Translations under genes and position numbers: made by a program
Notes under the pieces: generated by a model
What the model was told of the DNA's origin: nothing
The model's database searches: none
The model's input: the letters and a program-made list of their open reading frames with translations, nothing else
Shown here: piece after piece, positions 50,967-63,170 of the stretch
Layout: each line of letters begins with the position of its first letter
How positions within the stretch are numbered: the first letter of the stretch is position 1
Assembly: GCA_021442155.1 (NCBI GenBank)
Contig: CM038221.1
Location: 147,303,601 to 147,367,600, forward strand
Source of the DNA: Cymbidium sinense
Taxonomy: Eukaryota; Streptophyta; Magnoliopsida; Asparagales; Orchidaceae
DNA: 64,000 bases
Reading direction: 5' to 3'

Positions 50967-53374
50967 TGTGGGCTCCGAAAATTCGCCACCGACCTCGATA
51001 AATTGAATTGAAGAAAGTATGATTTAAGTGTCGGTGTAATTTTTAGAAGGTAGATGGAATAGTAGATAAGACACTACCCAGAGATTTTAGTCTCATTTTT
51101 TGAGGACTTTAGATATGGTTCCAGGTTTCCTATAGGCTCAAGCCCCTATAGTTAATTACCCATCTCAATGCAGAGAGAGAACTTTCAATTAAGGTTAGTC
51201 GTTAGGTCGCTTAATGCATAGCGTATAGTAGCAACATATAGAGTTTTAGAATTTAAGATTATTAAATTCATCATTTCAGCTTAAACCGGATGGTTGGGGG
51301 AATGATGACATACCCAATCTAGATCCCATGATTACGTCATCCGGCTATCGGTGGTTAGTCTACTTAGTCAAAGGAGGTAGTGACGACCAAGGATTCTTAT
51401 ACAAACACATGGGTTACGTCGTCCAAGAAATTCTTGTAGACTTAGGGTGGTGTTTGACTAAAGAGATAATCTTATGTCTATCTTAGCTGATAGAGAGATG
51501 TTTGACCTATCAAGTATACCCTATGATTCACAACTCAAAGGGCAGAGCCATTGGGGGAACATCTGCTACGATTGTGATCATGATATAATAGTCTTATTGG
51601 CCAAACCACATCGGAGGACTCGGTCATAAATCACTGCAGAGCCTACCGCCAAGCCCAATGAGGACACGTCACTTCTGGCATGGTATTGATTGAGAGTGAA
51701 CATAGTAGAACACTTGATTTGACATTGACTCCTTTGTGAGCTAGAGTTTTTTAATTTGTCACCTCTGACAAATAGTTGTGGAAGGTGGATAAATTGAGTT
51801 TTGCTTTAAACTTTTAATGATCAAATTTTATTTAAGCAATTTTTAGATTGACACTTGATTTGAGTTAATTTGATTTGAATTTAGAATCACATTTTGATGG
51901 AAGTATCCCCTATAGTTGAAATTATTATTCAACACATCCATCATCGGGATAGTTACTTGATTAATTTGAATATATTTAAGAACTTTAAATCCTGTCAACT
52001 CTATTTAGCTCTTAATAGAGAATCAGATCTACTGTCACATGACAGAATTAGCTTTCAGATATTTTACTAAGTTGAAATTTTTATAATAGATTTTTAGGTT
52101 TTGTTAACCTATATCTAGTCCTAAGAATAAATCGGAAGCGAGCATCCTCCACTTGAATTTAAGCATTGATAGTATCGGGCCCATGTGTGTATCTAAGAAT
52201 GCCTTAACTAACATCTTCTATTCACTTGCGATGTGTTGTGAATCTGATGGCAAATTTTTCATTCATTTAAAAGCTTGCATATATTTTTCAACGCTTACGT
52301 TAAGCTATTGAAAATATCATGTTGTTATTTTGCAAGCTCACGTAAATTAAAATGCTTGAATATTGTGTTTACTTGAAAGTGAATGTAAAGAGTTCACTTT
52401 ATTTAAGTATTTACACGTGTTTAGAAGCTATAAATTCAAATGATAATTTAATTTATTATTTTACATGGAAATTCAATCTCTTAGAGATACTTTAGTGAAT
52501 CAATGGAGTGTAATATTCAAGTTGATTCTTCCTCTTTCGAAGGTTGCTCATTTAACTTGTTTCTTATTTTCATAAATAAGGCTATGAATTTTTGCATTTT
52601 ATGAAACATCTTTAGATATCTCCATCTCACAAATAGATCAACCCATATTATGAATATAGACATCTTTTCTCTTTTCAATTCAACCTTTAACTCCATACAA
52701 TTCCTCGCAAATGTTTGTTTTCAATTAAGTATTACAACCAAAACTTCAAGTACCAAAACTTCAAGTGCTTGAATTGAAATTAGTTATGTTATGATGTACA
52801 TAAAACTTATTCAAACTCTCCTACATTCATGTCCCTCCCTTTTCTTTTTGTGAGAGTGGGTCCTTCATTACTCTCTAATTTTATAAATAAGGTCAAGAGG
52901 GTTTTACATTTCATTCCATTTGTTTGAGGAGTTGGAGTGTTTGAATGAGAAGGGTTAAATTTTTTTAATGGGCTTTTAACTCTGCTTAGATAAATTTTGT
53001 AAGTATTTTTCACCTCTTTTTCTTTGATTTAATATTTTACTTTTATATTTATTGTATGTTCTTTTCCTCCCACCCCCCCCCCCTTTTTTTCTTGTTTGAT
53101 GCTTTTAATTTGAATTTAGCTTTAGGTTTTTTTGCTTAGCATTCTTAAGCTAGTTACTTTTATTTTCCATATAACAAAATTTCATTTATTTAGGGAGCAT
53201 ATCTAGCGATGTTGGCTTACTCTAATGAGCATAGCTGTGTCTTTAACAGTCAATTTTCATCTTGTCGCCTAATGAGCACGAGCAGACTCAAAAGAAGCAC
53301 AAGTATTCACATATACACATCCACATCACACATGTTCAGACTTATTGTTCTGCGCATTGTAATGATTAGCAAGG

Positions 53375-53530
53375 GGACAGAGAGGGAGATGTCGAAAACC
53401 ATGAGAAGAACCCACCTAATGATGGTATTCCTCTCTGATTATGGCAAAGGGAAAGGTCAGAAAGGGAGATGACAGAAGCTAGGAGAAGAACCCGCCTAAT
53501 GACGGTGTTCCTCTCCGATTGCGACAAAAA
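53375..53530 (+). repeat. tandem duplication of about 75 bp inside the LTR
   Basis: Two consecutive units share GAGAAGAACCC.CCTAATGA.GGT and TTCCTCTC.GATT; the second starts at about 53455. Divergence is moderate. It lies inside the long LTR. Confidence 0.75.
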
Positions 53531-53639
53531 AGGAATTAAAAATTTTAGATTGGGAGAAAATGAGGGAAAATGGAAAGAGAAAAATAATGATGTTTCCTCC
53601 TTGTGTAAAAAAGAAAGAGAATTTTCATTTGTGGAAATG

Positions 53640-53830
53640 AGGGAACAAATGGAGAAGATATTTTCGGATTAGAGAAATGAGGGGAAAATGTGATTTTTGA
53701 TTTTGTGGAAATGAGGGAAAAATGGGATTTTCGATTTTGTGAAAATGAGGGAAGAAATGAAATGGAGAAGGAAGAAGAAGAAAGGGAAGAAAGAAAGAAA
53801 AAAGAAGGAGAAGGAAGAAGACCTACCTTG
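53640..53830 (+). repeat. purine-rich tract with short direct repeats
   Basis: Repeated GAAAATGAGGGAA/GATTTTGTGGAAATG words followed by GAA/GGAAG runs; purines dominate for about 150 bases. The complementary polypyrimidine strand accounts for the long open frames read across it. Confidence 0.8.
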
Positions 53831-54389
53831 TTGTGGTTGGAGAGGGGAGAAAGAAGCTTTACTGTGGTTTTGGATGAGGAGAGGAAGAGAGAGCTTTCGA
53901 TTGGAGGAACCCACGTGAGAGAGAGTCCTTTTCGTCTTGAAGGAGAAATCGAGAGGACTTGGTTTGAACAAAGGGGAATGGTTGGAGAGTCTTTGAGAGT
54001 GGTTGTGGCGCATTCGTGCATGGTCAAACAAAGTGGTTAGCGAAAGTTCATGCGTGTCAGCGAAGGAGGAGCCGTCGTCGGATCGTCATGAGGGAGGAGG
54101 GATGCACACGTCATTTGATTGCATGAAGAGGAGATGGGCTCGTGTCATTCGATCACGTGAAGAGGGATGGGGTCGAATGTGAATAGAAGCCGAACAAGTG
54201 TGGATTAGATTAAATTAAATTTAGGGCTGGTTAGAAAAGTTAGGGATTTTAAATATCTAAACAGTCTTAATGTAAATTTTAAGTCGACAAAATCACATAG
54301 TTAATATATATATATATATATATATATATCAATCTTAGGTTATTCTAATGTTCCAAATGCAATGTTGCAGTTCGTTTCGCGATCAGAGG

Positions 54390-55050
54390 CCATTTGATTG
54401 AAATCGGCATCAAATTGGATCAATTTTAGTTTAAAATAGCATTATCATTTCCAGCCGCTCAATTTTGTGTAAACTTGTCTAAATTGAGTGCAAATAATCT
54501 TACTTGATAGATTTTAATATTTCAAAGCTAATGGTATAATCAATTTCATGAACGGAGATTGTATTGTTTATGTCGGCACCTCTTGACCTTGATATGTGTG
54601 CAGACATGTTAACGACTTGATCGCTTGATCGGTTGATCATCAAGTTGTGCAATTTTTATATTCTGACCAATTTCAATATTTTGAATGCAATGGAAAAGTT
54701 TGTTCATCGATCGGAGTTCATTTAGAATGATTTTGGCGACGTCCAGCATACTTCAGCCTTGATTTGCATGTTGTCACTTTCGATCATTTAACATTTGCAC
54801 AGACTCGTCCGAATTGAGCATGGATAGTCTTATTTGGTAGTTTTCAATATTTTGAAGTTAACGACATGATCAATTTCATGAACTGAGATCATTTGGATAT
54901 CGACAACTTCCCAACTTTGATATGCATTAGCATGTTGATAGCTCGATCACTTGATTGGTTGATCTTTAGATTATGTAATATTTATATTTTGACCAATTTT
55001 GGCGTTCTAAACGTGATGGTGAAGTCCGTTCATCGATCGAAGGTCATTTC
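54390..55050 (+). repeat. two tandem subrepeats of about 328 bp near the LTR end
   Basis: Unit one (54390-54715) and unit two (54716-55043) share AATTGAGCA/TGGATAGTCTTA-type, CAATTTCATGAAC.GAGAT, GATCGCTTGATCGGTTGATC-type and GTTCATCGATCG landmarks in the same order; a partial third unit follows. The fragment at 3861-4316 corresponds to about one unit plus the LTR end. Confidence 0.8.
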
Positions 55051-55152
55051 GACCATTTTGGTGATACATTTTTTTGAAGCTTGACTTTCAAAGTCCGTCG
55101 AATTTGACTTGTGGGCTTGACTCAACTTATGACACATATATGAAGGTCAACA

Positions 55153-55164
55153 AATGCCCCCCAA
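55153..55164 (-). other. polypurine tract of the Tat-type element
   Basis: On the minus strand TTGGGGGGCATT lies directly before TGTTGACC, the start of the 3' LTR. A G-run just upstream of the LTR is where plus-strand DNA synthesis is primed in LTR elements, so this fixes the element orientation and the LTR edge. Confidence 0.75.
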
Positions 55165-57327
55165 CAGATGTGATTCACGCATGGAGTGAGTCATGTTTGT
55201 TGAAAACTGATCGACCCTTTTTTGACTTTCTTCACTCTCTCCTTTTTTTTCTTCTTCTTACTGCTTCTTAATATAACTCCCTTTTTTGTTTTATGCTTTG
55301 TTATGCTATCACTTGGATTCTTATGTGTTATTTCTTTAACTTGACAGAAGAATATTCAATTGGAGAAGACGATGATCATCTCGAGCCTAGAGGTTATTTG
55401 GTTGGGATTGTGACATGATCCTCATGGTGATGTTAATATCAGAGATAAAATTGAGCAGCACACCGATATGTTGCAAGTACATGATCTTTACCAGGGTTTT
55501 TTGCACGCTCTTTTATACTTCCTGATTGTACTTTAAATTCTTTTGCCTTTGAGGATCCTGCATACTTGGTGGCTACCATGAAGTTGAAATGTAGGGACTA
55601 TAATCCTCTGGACAACATAGTAGCTCAGGTCAGTTCTGGATATTGTGATATTTTATAGCCTACTTCTGACAGCATTGAGCAGACGAGACAGTCTAGACTT
55701 TTGGGCCACCGTCAGTTATAGTTGGGCTCATTAGACCTGCTTCGAGATTCCTCCGTTAGCAGGATTCTTACTCTTCCTCATGGATATGTCACATGGGATA
55801 GGTGCGTCTTACAGGCTCACAGAGATACTTTAGACAGCCGGCATTTATGAGGCATTATATGTGTCTTTAATTAATTTTGGAGGTATGCCTTCTTCTTGGG
55901 CTCGTGGAGTAGCAAAGTTCTGGGATACTAGTAGTAACACTTATTGGATTGGCCCAGAGGAGTTGACACCTATCCTTTGGGACTTATAGTCGTGTTAGGT
56001 CTCCCTATATTTGGTTATCGCTATGAGGAATGCATTCCACCTGACAAGGAGTTATTTCATAGGCAGGTTTCAAATGATTGTGATCGATGAGGTAGGCTAG
56101 CTATGCATTCTGTTTATATTAATCTTCTGAACCATGATCACCAGACTTTAGGACATCAGAATGTTCTAAATGATCATGAGCTGCACTATCTATGAGTACA
56201 TAGATTTAGAGCTTCTTACAGGATTATGCTCTATTTGAGGAGACTATAGCACTACATGACCCTTTTCGATTGGGTGTGTCTGATGGCAGTCACTTATTTG
56301 AGGAAACTGCGGAGCCTACTTTACCAGCAGGGAGGACTTCTCCAGCTATACAGGGATTGAGCGAGGATTTATTCTTAGCAGAATTTATAGTGACATGGCT
56401 CTACATTTTTGTACTCCCCATTACAGAGGGATCAGTTCACCCAAGTGCTTAATTAGTAGCCAATAAGATCTCTCGAGGTGAGCGAGTTTCTCTGGCCCCA
56501 ACAGTGTTAGTTAGGATTTACAGGATATTGAGGGTGATTTCTAGGGCAGATTCTCTAGAGTTGTGAGATGTCTCTACCTTGGCAGTAGTTATATGATTGG
56601 GTTCACCTCCACATACATGGTATCTTTGCTTATTTTGAGTATTCAACATTCTTTTTAGTGCAAGAATATCCTATGGTCTTGCAGTTATACTGAGCACCGT
56701 CTACTTTGGAGATGAAGCAGATTCACATGCTCTTCTTTGCTCCTCATTTGGTCAGAGATTGATTTTTGTTAGTTCACCAGCCGGATATATTTGGTTTACC
56801 ATCTAACTTGATAGAGGTTGATCTTATTGAAAGTCTTGATGATAATGAGATATGTTCCTTAGCTTCATGGCTATCGAACATTGAGAGTAGCTGAGTACCT
56901 TTTCAGTATACATCCAGGATGGTTATGTTATCGATTTGGGCAGTCAGTTGTTATAGAGGGCTATCAGCCCAATCGAGTTGCATGACAATTTGGTTTCTTC
57001 TAGTTGATCGCTCGTGATGGTAGACCATTCATCCCTGGTGTAATGGATATTAGGAAAATCAGGATGATTCCCCTTGAGACACGTTACTTTACTGCTTCAA
57101 TTGTTTGGCTACATTTACTAAGGCTTGGTACCGCTCTCATTTTTGGATAACTCCTACGCAGAGCCACACAAGGGTCAACTATACTCATCTCACTTGGGTA
57201 CGAATATCCTTTGGTCCTTTCCTGGAGTGTGGTGCATGTATATATGAGTGAGAGTAAGATCTTTGGGAGTTCCGAGATCAAAGGACCTATTGTCGGTCAC
57301 CATTGGCAAGAGATAACAATGCTAGAG

Positions 57328-57436
57328 GTATAATCAATATCATTCTCTCTTTCAATACTTATGCCATTTTTTTTTGTATCATTAAAATATATTCAGTGTA
57401 TCGATACTCTAATTTGCTTTGTGATAAATGCACCAG
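57328..57436 (+). other. probable intron in the PMD gene
   Basis: AG|GTATAATC donor and a T-rich interval ending TGCACCAG (109 bp). Flanking sequence is less T-rich and reads as protein. Prediction only. Confidence 0.45.
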
Positions 57437-57877
57437 TTAATGAGCAGGTCAGGGTTGAGGACACCACTCCTTATTGTAGAGTCGAGCTGATTCGCTCCTA
57501 CCAAGATTTCTTCACTAGCTGACGCAGTGTAGTTGACCTCTGAGCTTGTTCGAGCTTTGATTGTGCCATCCACGATGACTTCGACTCGATGAGGTACTAC
57601 AAGTGGATATATGCAGAGGACCTTGGGGTTGAGCCGTCTAGTGTGCTTGCATTTGATATTACTATCTTAGATTTTGCTACTCCTTCTATGGAGCCACTCT
57701 TCTCTACTGAGCCTTACTTTGTCAATTGTCCTGAGGAGACTTGTGAGGTGAGAGATCTCAAACATAGTGGGGTTTCTGCTGAGCCAGCATATAGCTCTGG
57801 AGCTTATCAAATAGTGAAGGTCAGTGAGGACCATGCCACTTAGGACGCACCAGTTCAGTTAGATTCGCCATATTTAG

Positions 57878-57966
57878 GTACTTTCTTCCTCTCTTTGTTC
57901 TTTAGTTGTAGTTCTTTATATTTACTACTATGATTTATGCTAAATGTTTTCATTTATTTCTTGTAG
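57878..57966 (+). other. probable intron in the PMD gene
   Basis: AG|GTACTTTC donor and a T-rich interval ending TTTCTTGTAG (89 bp), a typical plant intron in length and composition. The coding-like text stops before it and resumes after it. Confidence 0.55.
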
Positions 57967-58839
57967 TGCCTGATGTAGGTTATCAATCTAAGATCTACCA
58001 TCGATATCCTTGTACATAAGATCCACGTGACAAAGGCATGCAGAATTACGGCTTGGTGTATTTAAGGGATATGGTTTCTCGGCTTACTTTGGATTTACCA
58101 GAGTCACTAAATAGCTTCACATCATATGTGAACACCATTCTGAATCTTCTAGCTCATGCTTGGAGGAAGTTCTCGTGTATCTGAGACTCTATAGAGATGT
58201 AGATTTTAATCCACCAAATAAGATCGGTATTGTCCGTCGACACTTTCTTGTGAGGAGATCGGTCGCCAGAGAGATAAGCTAGCACATGATGAATTTGAGG
58301 AGAGTGTTGTGGCTCTCTAACATGACCGTCAGAGTTTTATAGATGCTTCTTTTGAGTTATACATACAGACTGCTAAGATCAGTCGTGGCGACAAGAGCTT
58401 AGGCTATGAGCGGGGAGCGATCATTACGGATGCATCAAGGTATGGTAGATCTTGCGGTCTTTGACGAACTCCGATGCTTTATTGGGCGAGTGAGCATTAG
58501 TCTTTAGCAGTTTATTCAGCACAGCTTCAGGAGCTATTCAAGGCTCCCATGATGTACTTTTTCTTCTTCTTTTTTTCTTTTCATTAGTCATGTTTGTCTA
58601 GTTGTATTAGTGGACATCAACATTTCCTTTGTTAACTTTGTGTTTTAGTTTGATTGGATCATTTGAAAATATATTGATACCACCCTACAGGCAATATAAA
58701 GATTGACTTGAGATAGCTCTTAAGAGTTTTCTCAGATTGTCTTGGTCTATCGATCAAGTAGAAAGATCACTTTGATTATGGTTGCTTGTAATCACTAAGC
58801 TAGATCCAGTTTGAGATTGAACAACTATCATCATTAAAC

Positions 58840-59110
58840 TGATGAGTAGGGGCTCTTTCATTGTAGCCTTTTCTTATGGCTTGTTGAGTGAGGAGAACAT
58901 CAGCAACTCGGCCACATTTGGGCTTGTTGAGTTCAACCTTTAGAACCTACTCTAGTCTTCGACTTAAGCTATAGTGGGTTAGTGGTTTTGTCATTAGATT
59001 GACAAATGGAGGCTCTTTCACTGCGGCCTTTTCTTGCAGCTTGTTGAGTGAGGAGAGCGTCAATAACTTGACCATTTGTGGGCTTATTGAGTTCGACCTT
59101 TAGAATCGAT
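58840..59110. repeat. tandem repeat, period about 155 bp, in the element's 3' spacer
   Basis: 58844-58951 and 59000-59107 share GGCTCTTTCA, GCCTTTTCTT, GCTTGTTGAGTGAGGAGA and TTGAGTTC.ACCTTTAGAA in order. The repeats lie between integrase and the antisense PMD gene, the hypervariable 3' region in which Tat/Ogre-type elements accumulate tandem repeats. Confidence 0.8.
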
Positions 59111-59279
59111 TCGTATCCTAGAGTTTAGGATGTAGAAGTTGGTGTTTTTCTAACTCAGTTGATTAAAGCTCCCAAAATTGGGAGTTCTTCAGATTGTCAA
59201 ATTTGGGGGATAAATTTCTTAACATTTATGACTATTTTTTCATGCATAAAAATATATTCTTTTTTTTTCTGCAAGAACC

Positions 59280-59745
59280 TACAACTTAATAATAATTATG
59301 GATATATTCAGGATTTCAGCGTAAAGCTCATTTCAGCGTAAAGCTTCGATGTTAACCTGAATCAAAATATATTAGGGGATCTCATCTTATAGCACACTGT
59401 CAACTCAAATAAATTTGGCATAAACTAAAAATGCCCTCTGTCTTGCAGGAGGAATTCTAAAGCACATTCAGAAGAACTTTCAAGATGAAAATACGCAAAT
59501 ACATCAATATTTGAATTGATATGCCCTTAAGAGGGTTTTAACATGCAATATTGATTTCATCTATATATAGAAATATAAAATGCCCCTTATGTAATAGGAG
59601 AATTTTCATGAAAAGTCTCTTCATATGGAGTGAGTATATTTATTTAGGGATTTTAGCATGAAGCACGATGTCGACCTAAATAGATACACTAAAAAAAATT
59701 CCCCCTATCTTGTAGGGGAATTTCTATTGTACCTTGAGAATGAAT
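59280..59745. repeat. degenerate tandem repeats in the element's 3' spacer
   Basis: Three diverged units of about 150-180 bp, each with (TT)AGC(G)T.AAGC..GATGT.AACCT, then AAA(A)TGCCCC/TCCCCC and a T.GTA.GAGGAATT-type segment (for example 59410-59460, 59575-59605, 59695-59730). They directly follow integrase. Confidence 0.65.
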
Positions 59746-59809
59746 TTATAATACTTTTTCAAGTATCGACCATTAATTGGCGGCATTGGTCTTTCACCCT
59801 TTAGGTAAA

Positions 59810-60860
59810 TGAGTTGATATGCCCCACCTTAATACACTTTCTCAATGACAAAAGGGCCTTCCAAATTAGGCTCAAATTTGACAATAAATTTTGATTGGGG
59901 ATAATTGGTCTTCTCAGCACTATGACCAATTCTCCTTTTTAGAATATTCGAGGCCTTGGTAGTCAAAATCCACGGACATCTTTGCTCGATAAACCTCAGA
60001 TTTTGATGAGCTTGCAATCTAACTTCATCAAGCGCGTTGAGTTCCTTCATCCTTAGATGAGCATTTTGATCTTTAGTTGGATGACTACTCGAAGTGAAGG
60101 CAACTCAACTTTGAGCGAAAGAATTGCTTCAGTTCCAAATACCAATGAATAAGGAGTGGCTTTAGTCGGCATCTTGTAGGTGGTTCGATACGCCCATAGT
60201 GACTCTATTAGTTTGGTATGCTATTCTCTTTTTTTTTTAGTAAGGAACTTCTTGAGCTTGACAATATCTTGTTGAAGGCTTTCGCCAAATCCATTTGCTC
60301 TTGGATTGTATATTGAAGAGCATCGCCAATCAATTTTGTGTCGATCAACGAATCTATAAATTTTGCACTTTTGAAAGCTAACCAAAAATTATTCGCGTGA
60401 CACTCAAATCCATAAATTCATATTATATGTGAAGAAGTTGATCACTGACCAAAGGACTTTAAATGGGTAACTCACCACTTGGGAGAAATAGTCACCGTTA
60501 GATGAAGCAAAGGTCATCACAACGGATCAATTGGTCCACTAATCCAGAATTTCTAACATTTAAAATGGATGCTATTGTTGGGTGTAGGATTTGAGATTGA
60601 TGGATTATATTCTGCACTTGACATTCATGACACCTCTTAGCATGATTGATATAGTCTCTCACCATAGATGACCAATAATAACCCATCTTTTTGATTTTTA
60701 CTACCATCTTGGGACCTGACTGATGTGAACCACAAAGTCCTTCATGAACTTCAACCATTACTTTGCTAGCTTCATCTACATTTAGGCATCGTAGCCACAT
60801 TTATTCAAAGAATTTACGATATAAAGTGTTATTGACGAAAGCATAGCGCAACATTCTCTT
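59810..60860 (-). mobile_element. Ty3/gypsy integrase domain (degraded)
   Basis: On the minus strand: the zinc-binding segment with the H..H and C..C pattern (HEGLCGSHQ then CHECQ, 60750-60610), a core region with HPQANG-like NPRANG (near 60300) and WAYRTTYKMPTKATPY (60160-60205), and the C-terminal LDEVRLQAHQNL and KFEPNLEGPFVIEKVY (60035-59830), typical of gypsy integrase ends. Frameshifts separate the parts. It joins retroelement DNA to the host genome in active relatives. Confidence 0.88.
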
Positions 60861-61049
60861 CTTAATTTGAGCTGACAGTGATTTATTATTTGGTAATTTG
60901 CCTTCTTTAATGTAATCGATGAAGGGTTGCCTCCAATCATGTGGCTCTTCTACTATGAAGGCTTCACACTGCTTTTCTGAGGCAATGTCATTCTTAGCTC
61001 TTATAAGTATAACTTCTTTTTGATTTTAGGGAGGATGAGGAGCAACCTG

Positions 61050-61575
61050 AGTCACATCCTGCTATGTCGCATTTGATAACCCCTCTCAAGCGTGGATTGG
61101 TACTTTACTGGCTCTAGAATTCGTCGAGTAAATATGTCGATCTTGACATAATCACCATTCATACTTGCCATTTCTTTAGCTAATTTTGCTAAACAATCGA
61201 GTTTACTATTCTTGGATCGAGAAACTCGAGTTAGTGTGATATTTGATATTTGCATCATAAGCTTGAGAACTCGCTTGTGATAGAAAGCTAACTCAAGCCT
61301 ATTGATTTTATAACTCACCGAAAATATGCAAGTTTTGAATGCCTATAAAAATAAATTCTTCAAGACCTGCCACTAATGCTTCATACTTGGTTTCATTATT
61401 AATTCTTGGCTCATTCAACCCATATGATCGTCTCGTTATCCCTTCTTATGGTGTTATGAAGATGATGTCGATTCCTGCTTTTGCCCTTGGGAAATTTAGA
61501 GGTTTGACTTGTTTAATCAATGAGGCTCCATCAAAGTATATTTCTCAAATTTGTAATTTTTTTTGTCATAAATGA
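61050..61575 (-). mobile_element. second (archaeal-like) RNase H of a Tat-lineage element
   Basis: Minus-strand translation gives DGAS (61535-61525), AGIDIIFITP, NNETKYEALVAGLE (61410-61370), LHIFG, and the end VSRSKNSKLDCLAKLAKEMA (61225-61165). This is an additional RNase H downstream of the usual RT-RNase H, a hallmark of the Tat/Ogre/Retand group. The GDS motif is lost after LHIFG, so it is inactive. Confidence 0.85.
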
Positions 61576-61582
61576 GCATGAT

Positions 61583-63170
61583 TTACTCATTAGGCAAATC
61601 TTCATTAAGAGAAGAGTCCACAGGGATGAGATGTGCAGCTAGAAAATCTGCTAACACTTGTCCCTTTACTTCTTTCTGCTGAACATATGTGATATAAAAT
61701 TGTAAAAGTAATACTTCCCATCTTGCCAAGCAACCTGTCAATACTGGTCTTGTCATCAAGTACTTTAGCAGATCGATTCTTGAGATGAGGGTAATCTTGT
61801 GAGACAACATATAATGACAGAGCTTTTGGACTACAAAGATCAATGCTAAATAGTATTTTTCTATCAAAGAGTATCTCATCTTTCTCCTATTAATCTTCGA
61901 CTGATATAATAAAGAGGATCATTCTCTTTGCTTTCTTCAATGTGTTGCACCAATAATGCTCTATGGGACTCTTCTAATGCGGCCGTGTATAGAATGAGGG
62001 GCTTCCCAAGAGTAGGCGCTGCAAGGATTGGTGGATTTAATAAGTAGCTTTTAATGCTATTGAAGGCTTCTTGGTACTCCTTGCCCCACTTGAATGGATC
62101 ATCCTTCTTCATCAACATTGCAAATGGTTGATAATGTCCTGATAGGTTTAATATAAATTGACGGATGAATGCAAGCTGTCATGTAAAGAACGAAGCTAAT
62201 GCAAACTCTTCAGTGGAGGCATATCCACAATTGTTTTGATTTTAGTAAGATCAATTTTAATTCCTCTATGATGTACAATATACTCAAATAATTTTTTGGA
62301 AGATACCCCGATTGCACATTTTAGAGGATTCATCTTGAGATCGTATTTTTTGATTATCACTAATACAATTCTCAAGTTTTCAAAATAGTTTTTACAATTT
62401 AAGCTCTTTACCACCAAATCTTCAACATTACACTCCACTTTCTGGCAAATCAACTCATCAAAAATATGTGTCATGGCTCTTTAGTATGTAGATCCCATAT
62501 TTTTAAACCAAAAGGCATGATTGTGTAACAGTATATACCAACTGGTATTCTGAATTATGTATGTCTTTCATCTTCAAGCGTCATCTTGATTTGATTATAT
62601 TTCAATGATCCATCCATAAATGAGAATATGTCATAGTTTGAAGTATTGTCTACTAGTAATTCTGATATCAAAAGTAGAAAGTCATCTTTTGGGCACGCCT
62701 TATTTAGGTCACGGAAATCAATGCATAAATGAATTTGGCCATTCTTCTTCCTAATTGTGATAATGTTAGCTATCCAATCTGCATACTTCTCCTCCCGGAT
62801 AGAGTCTGCTTCGATCAGCTTCTTAGTTTCTACAATTACCTATTATTCAATCTCCAATCTCATTCACTTAGGAGCTTGCTTAACAGGCATCGCGTCTGGT
62901 TTAATAGCAAGTTTATGAACTACTACATCAGGGGATAAGCTTGACATTTTAGAATATGTCCAGGCAAAGCAATCCCTAAATTCTCAAAGTAGCATTTTTA
63001 GCTCTACAACTTCTCATAGTACAAGCGACAAAAGTTGGACGGGATCATCCCCTCCCTAGGTTGATTTCTTTGAGTTCATCCATAGTAGCTATTTGTCCAC
63101 CATCTTTGAGTTCTTCAGCAGGCTTGGCTTCTACTTCTTCATCATTTGTAAGAAGAATTTCATAGAGATC
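61583..63170 (-). mobile_element. Ty3/gypsy reverse transcriptase and first RNase H (degraded)
   Basis: On the minus strand: an acidic pre-RT stretch with PAEELKDGGQ and MDELKEINLG (63125-63060), HKLAIKPDAMPVKQ (62920-62880), then RT with CIDFRDLNKACPKDDF (62730-62680), FMDGSLKYNQI (62625-62595), MPFGLKN (62520-62500), RAMTHIFD and the catalytic block, here NVED instead of YVDD (near 62415). The tether and RNase H follow: NPPILAAPTLGKPLILY, YYISRRLIG, a HYMLSHK core and KGQVLADFLAAHLIP (61640-61600). Stops, shifts and the altered catalytic Asp show it is inactive. Protease and gag are not found before the LTR at 63384. Confidence 0.9.

Larger units (their letters stand above)
50967..55152 (-). 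mobile_element. long LTR (4186 bp), 3' LTR of the Tat-type element
   Basis: The plus-strand edges are TGTGGGCTCC (50967) and GGTCAACA (55152). The first 620 bp matches 63384-64000 closely (for example AAGTGTCGGTGTAATTTTTA, ATGGAATAGTAGATAAGACA and CCCCTATAGTTAATTAC). Because the pol genes run on the minus strand, the LTR begins TGTTGACC at 55152 in element orientation, directly after a polypurine tract. It contains two internal tandem duplications (53375-53530, 54390-55050) and a purine-rich stretch. Frames within it, such as that at 53545-54027, come from low-complexity sequence. The other long-LTR relics in the window share the GTCAACA edge. Confidence 0.8.
55345..58550 (+). pseudogene. antisense extra gene with plant mobile domain (PMD)
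   Basis: Plus-strand translation, across several frame changes, gives the landmarks of the plant mobile domain (Pfam PF10536), which is found in MAIN/MAIL-type proteins and in TE proteins. These are FAFEDPAYLVATMKLKCRDYNP (the region at 55540-55610, cited by position), WARGVAKFWD and WIGPEELTP (55890-55975), VLGLPIFGYRYEEC (55990-56030), the LAEFIVTWLYIFVLP helix (56380-56420), ARGERVSLAP-like at 56465-56500, FSIHPGWLCYRFGQSVV and YQPNRVA.QFGF (56905-57000). Stops and shifts make it inactive. It is antisense to the element's pol, between integrase and 3' LTR, the position of the extra ORFs known from Tat-lineage elements. Two GT-AG intervals look like introns. The last readable piece (57589-57843) has no recognised domain. 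Confidence 0.72.

Noticed and set aside
53545..54031. Long frames on both strands at 53545-54040
   Set aside because: They read the purine/pyrimidine-rich part of an LTR; the translations are Ser/Phe/Pro- or Glu/Arg-rich low complexity.
61339..61575. Plus-strand 78-codon frame
   Set aside because: The opposite strand here encodes the second RNase H with clear motifs.
59810..63170. Endogenous pararetrovirus
   Set aside because: The order RT, RNase H, second RNase H, integrase, together with flanking LTRs, identifies a Ty3/gypsy retrotransposon; pararetroviruses lack integrase and LTRs, and no movement protein was seen.
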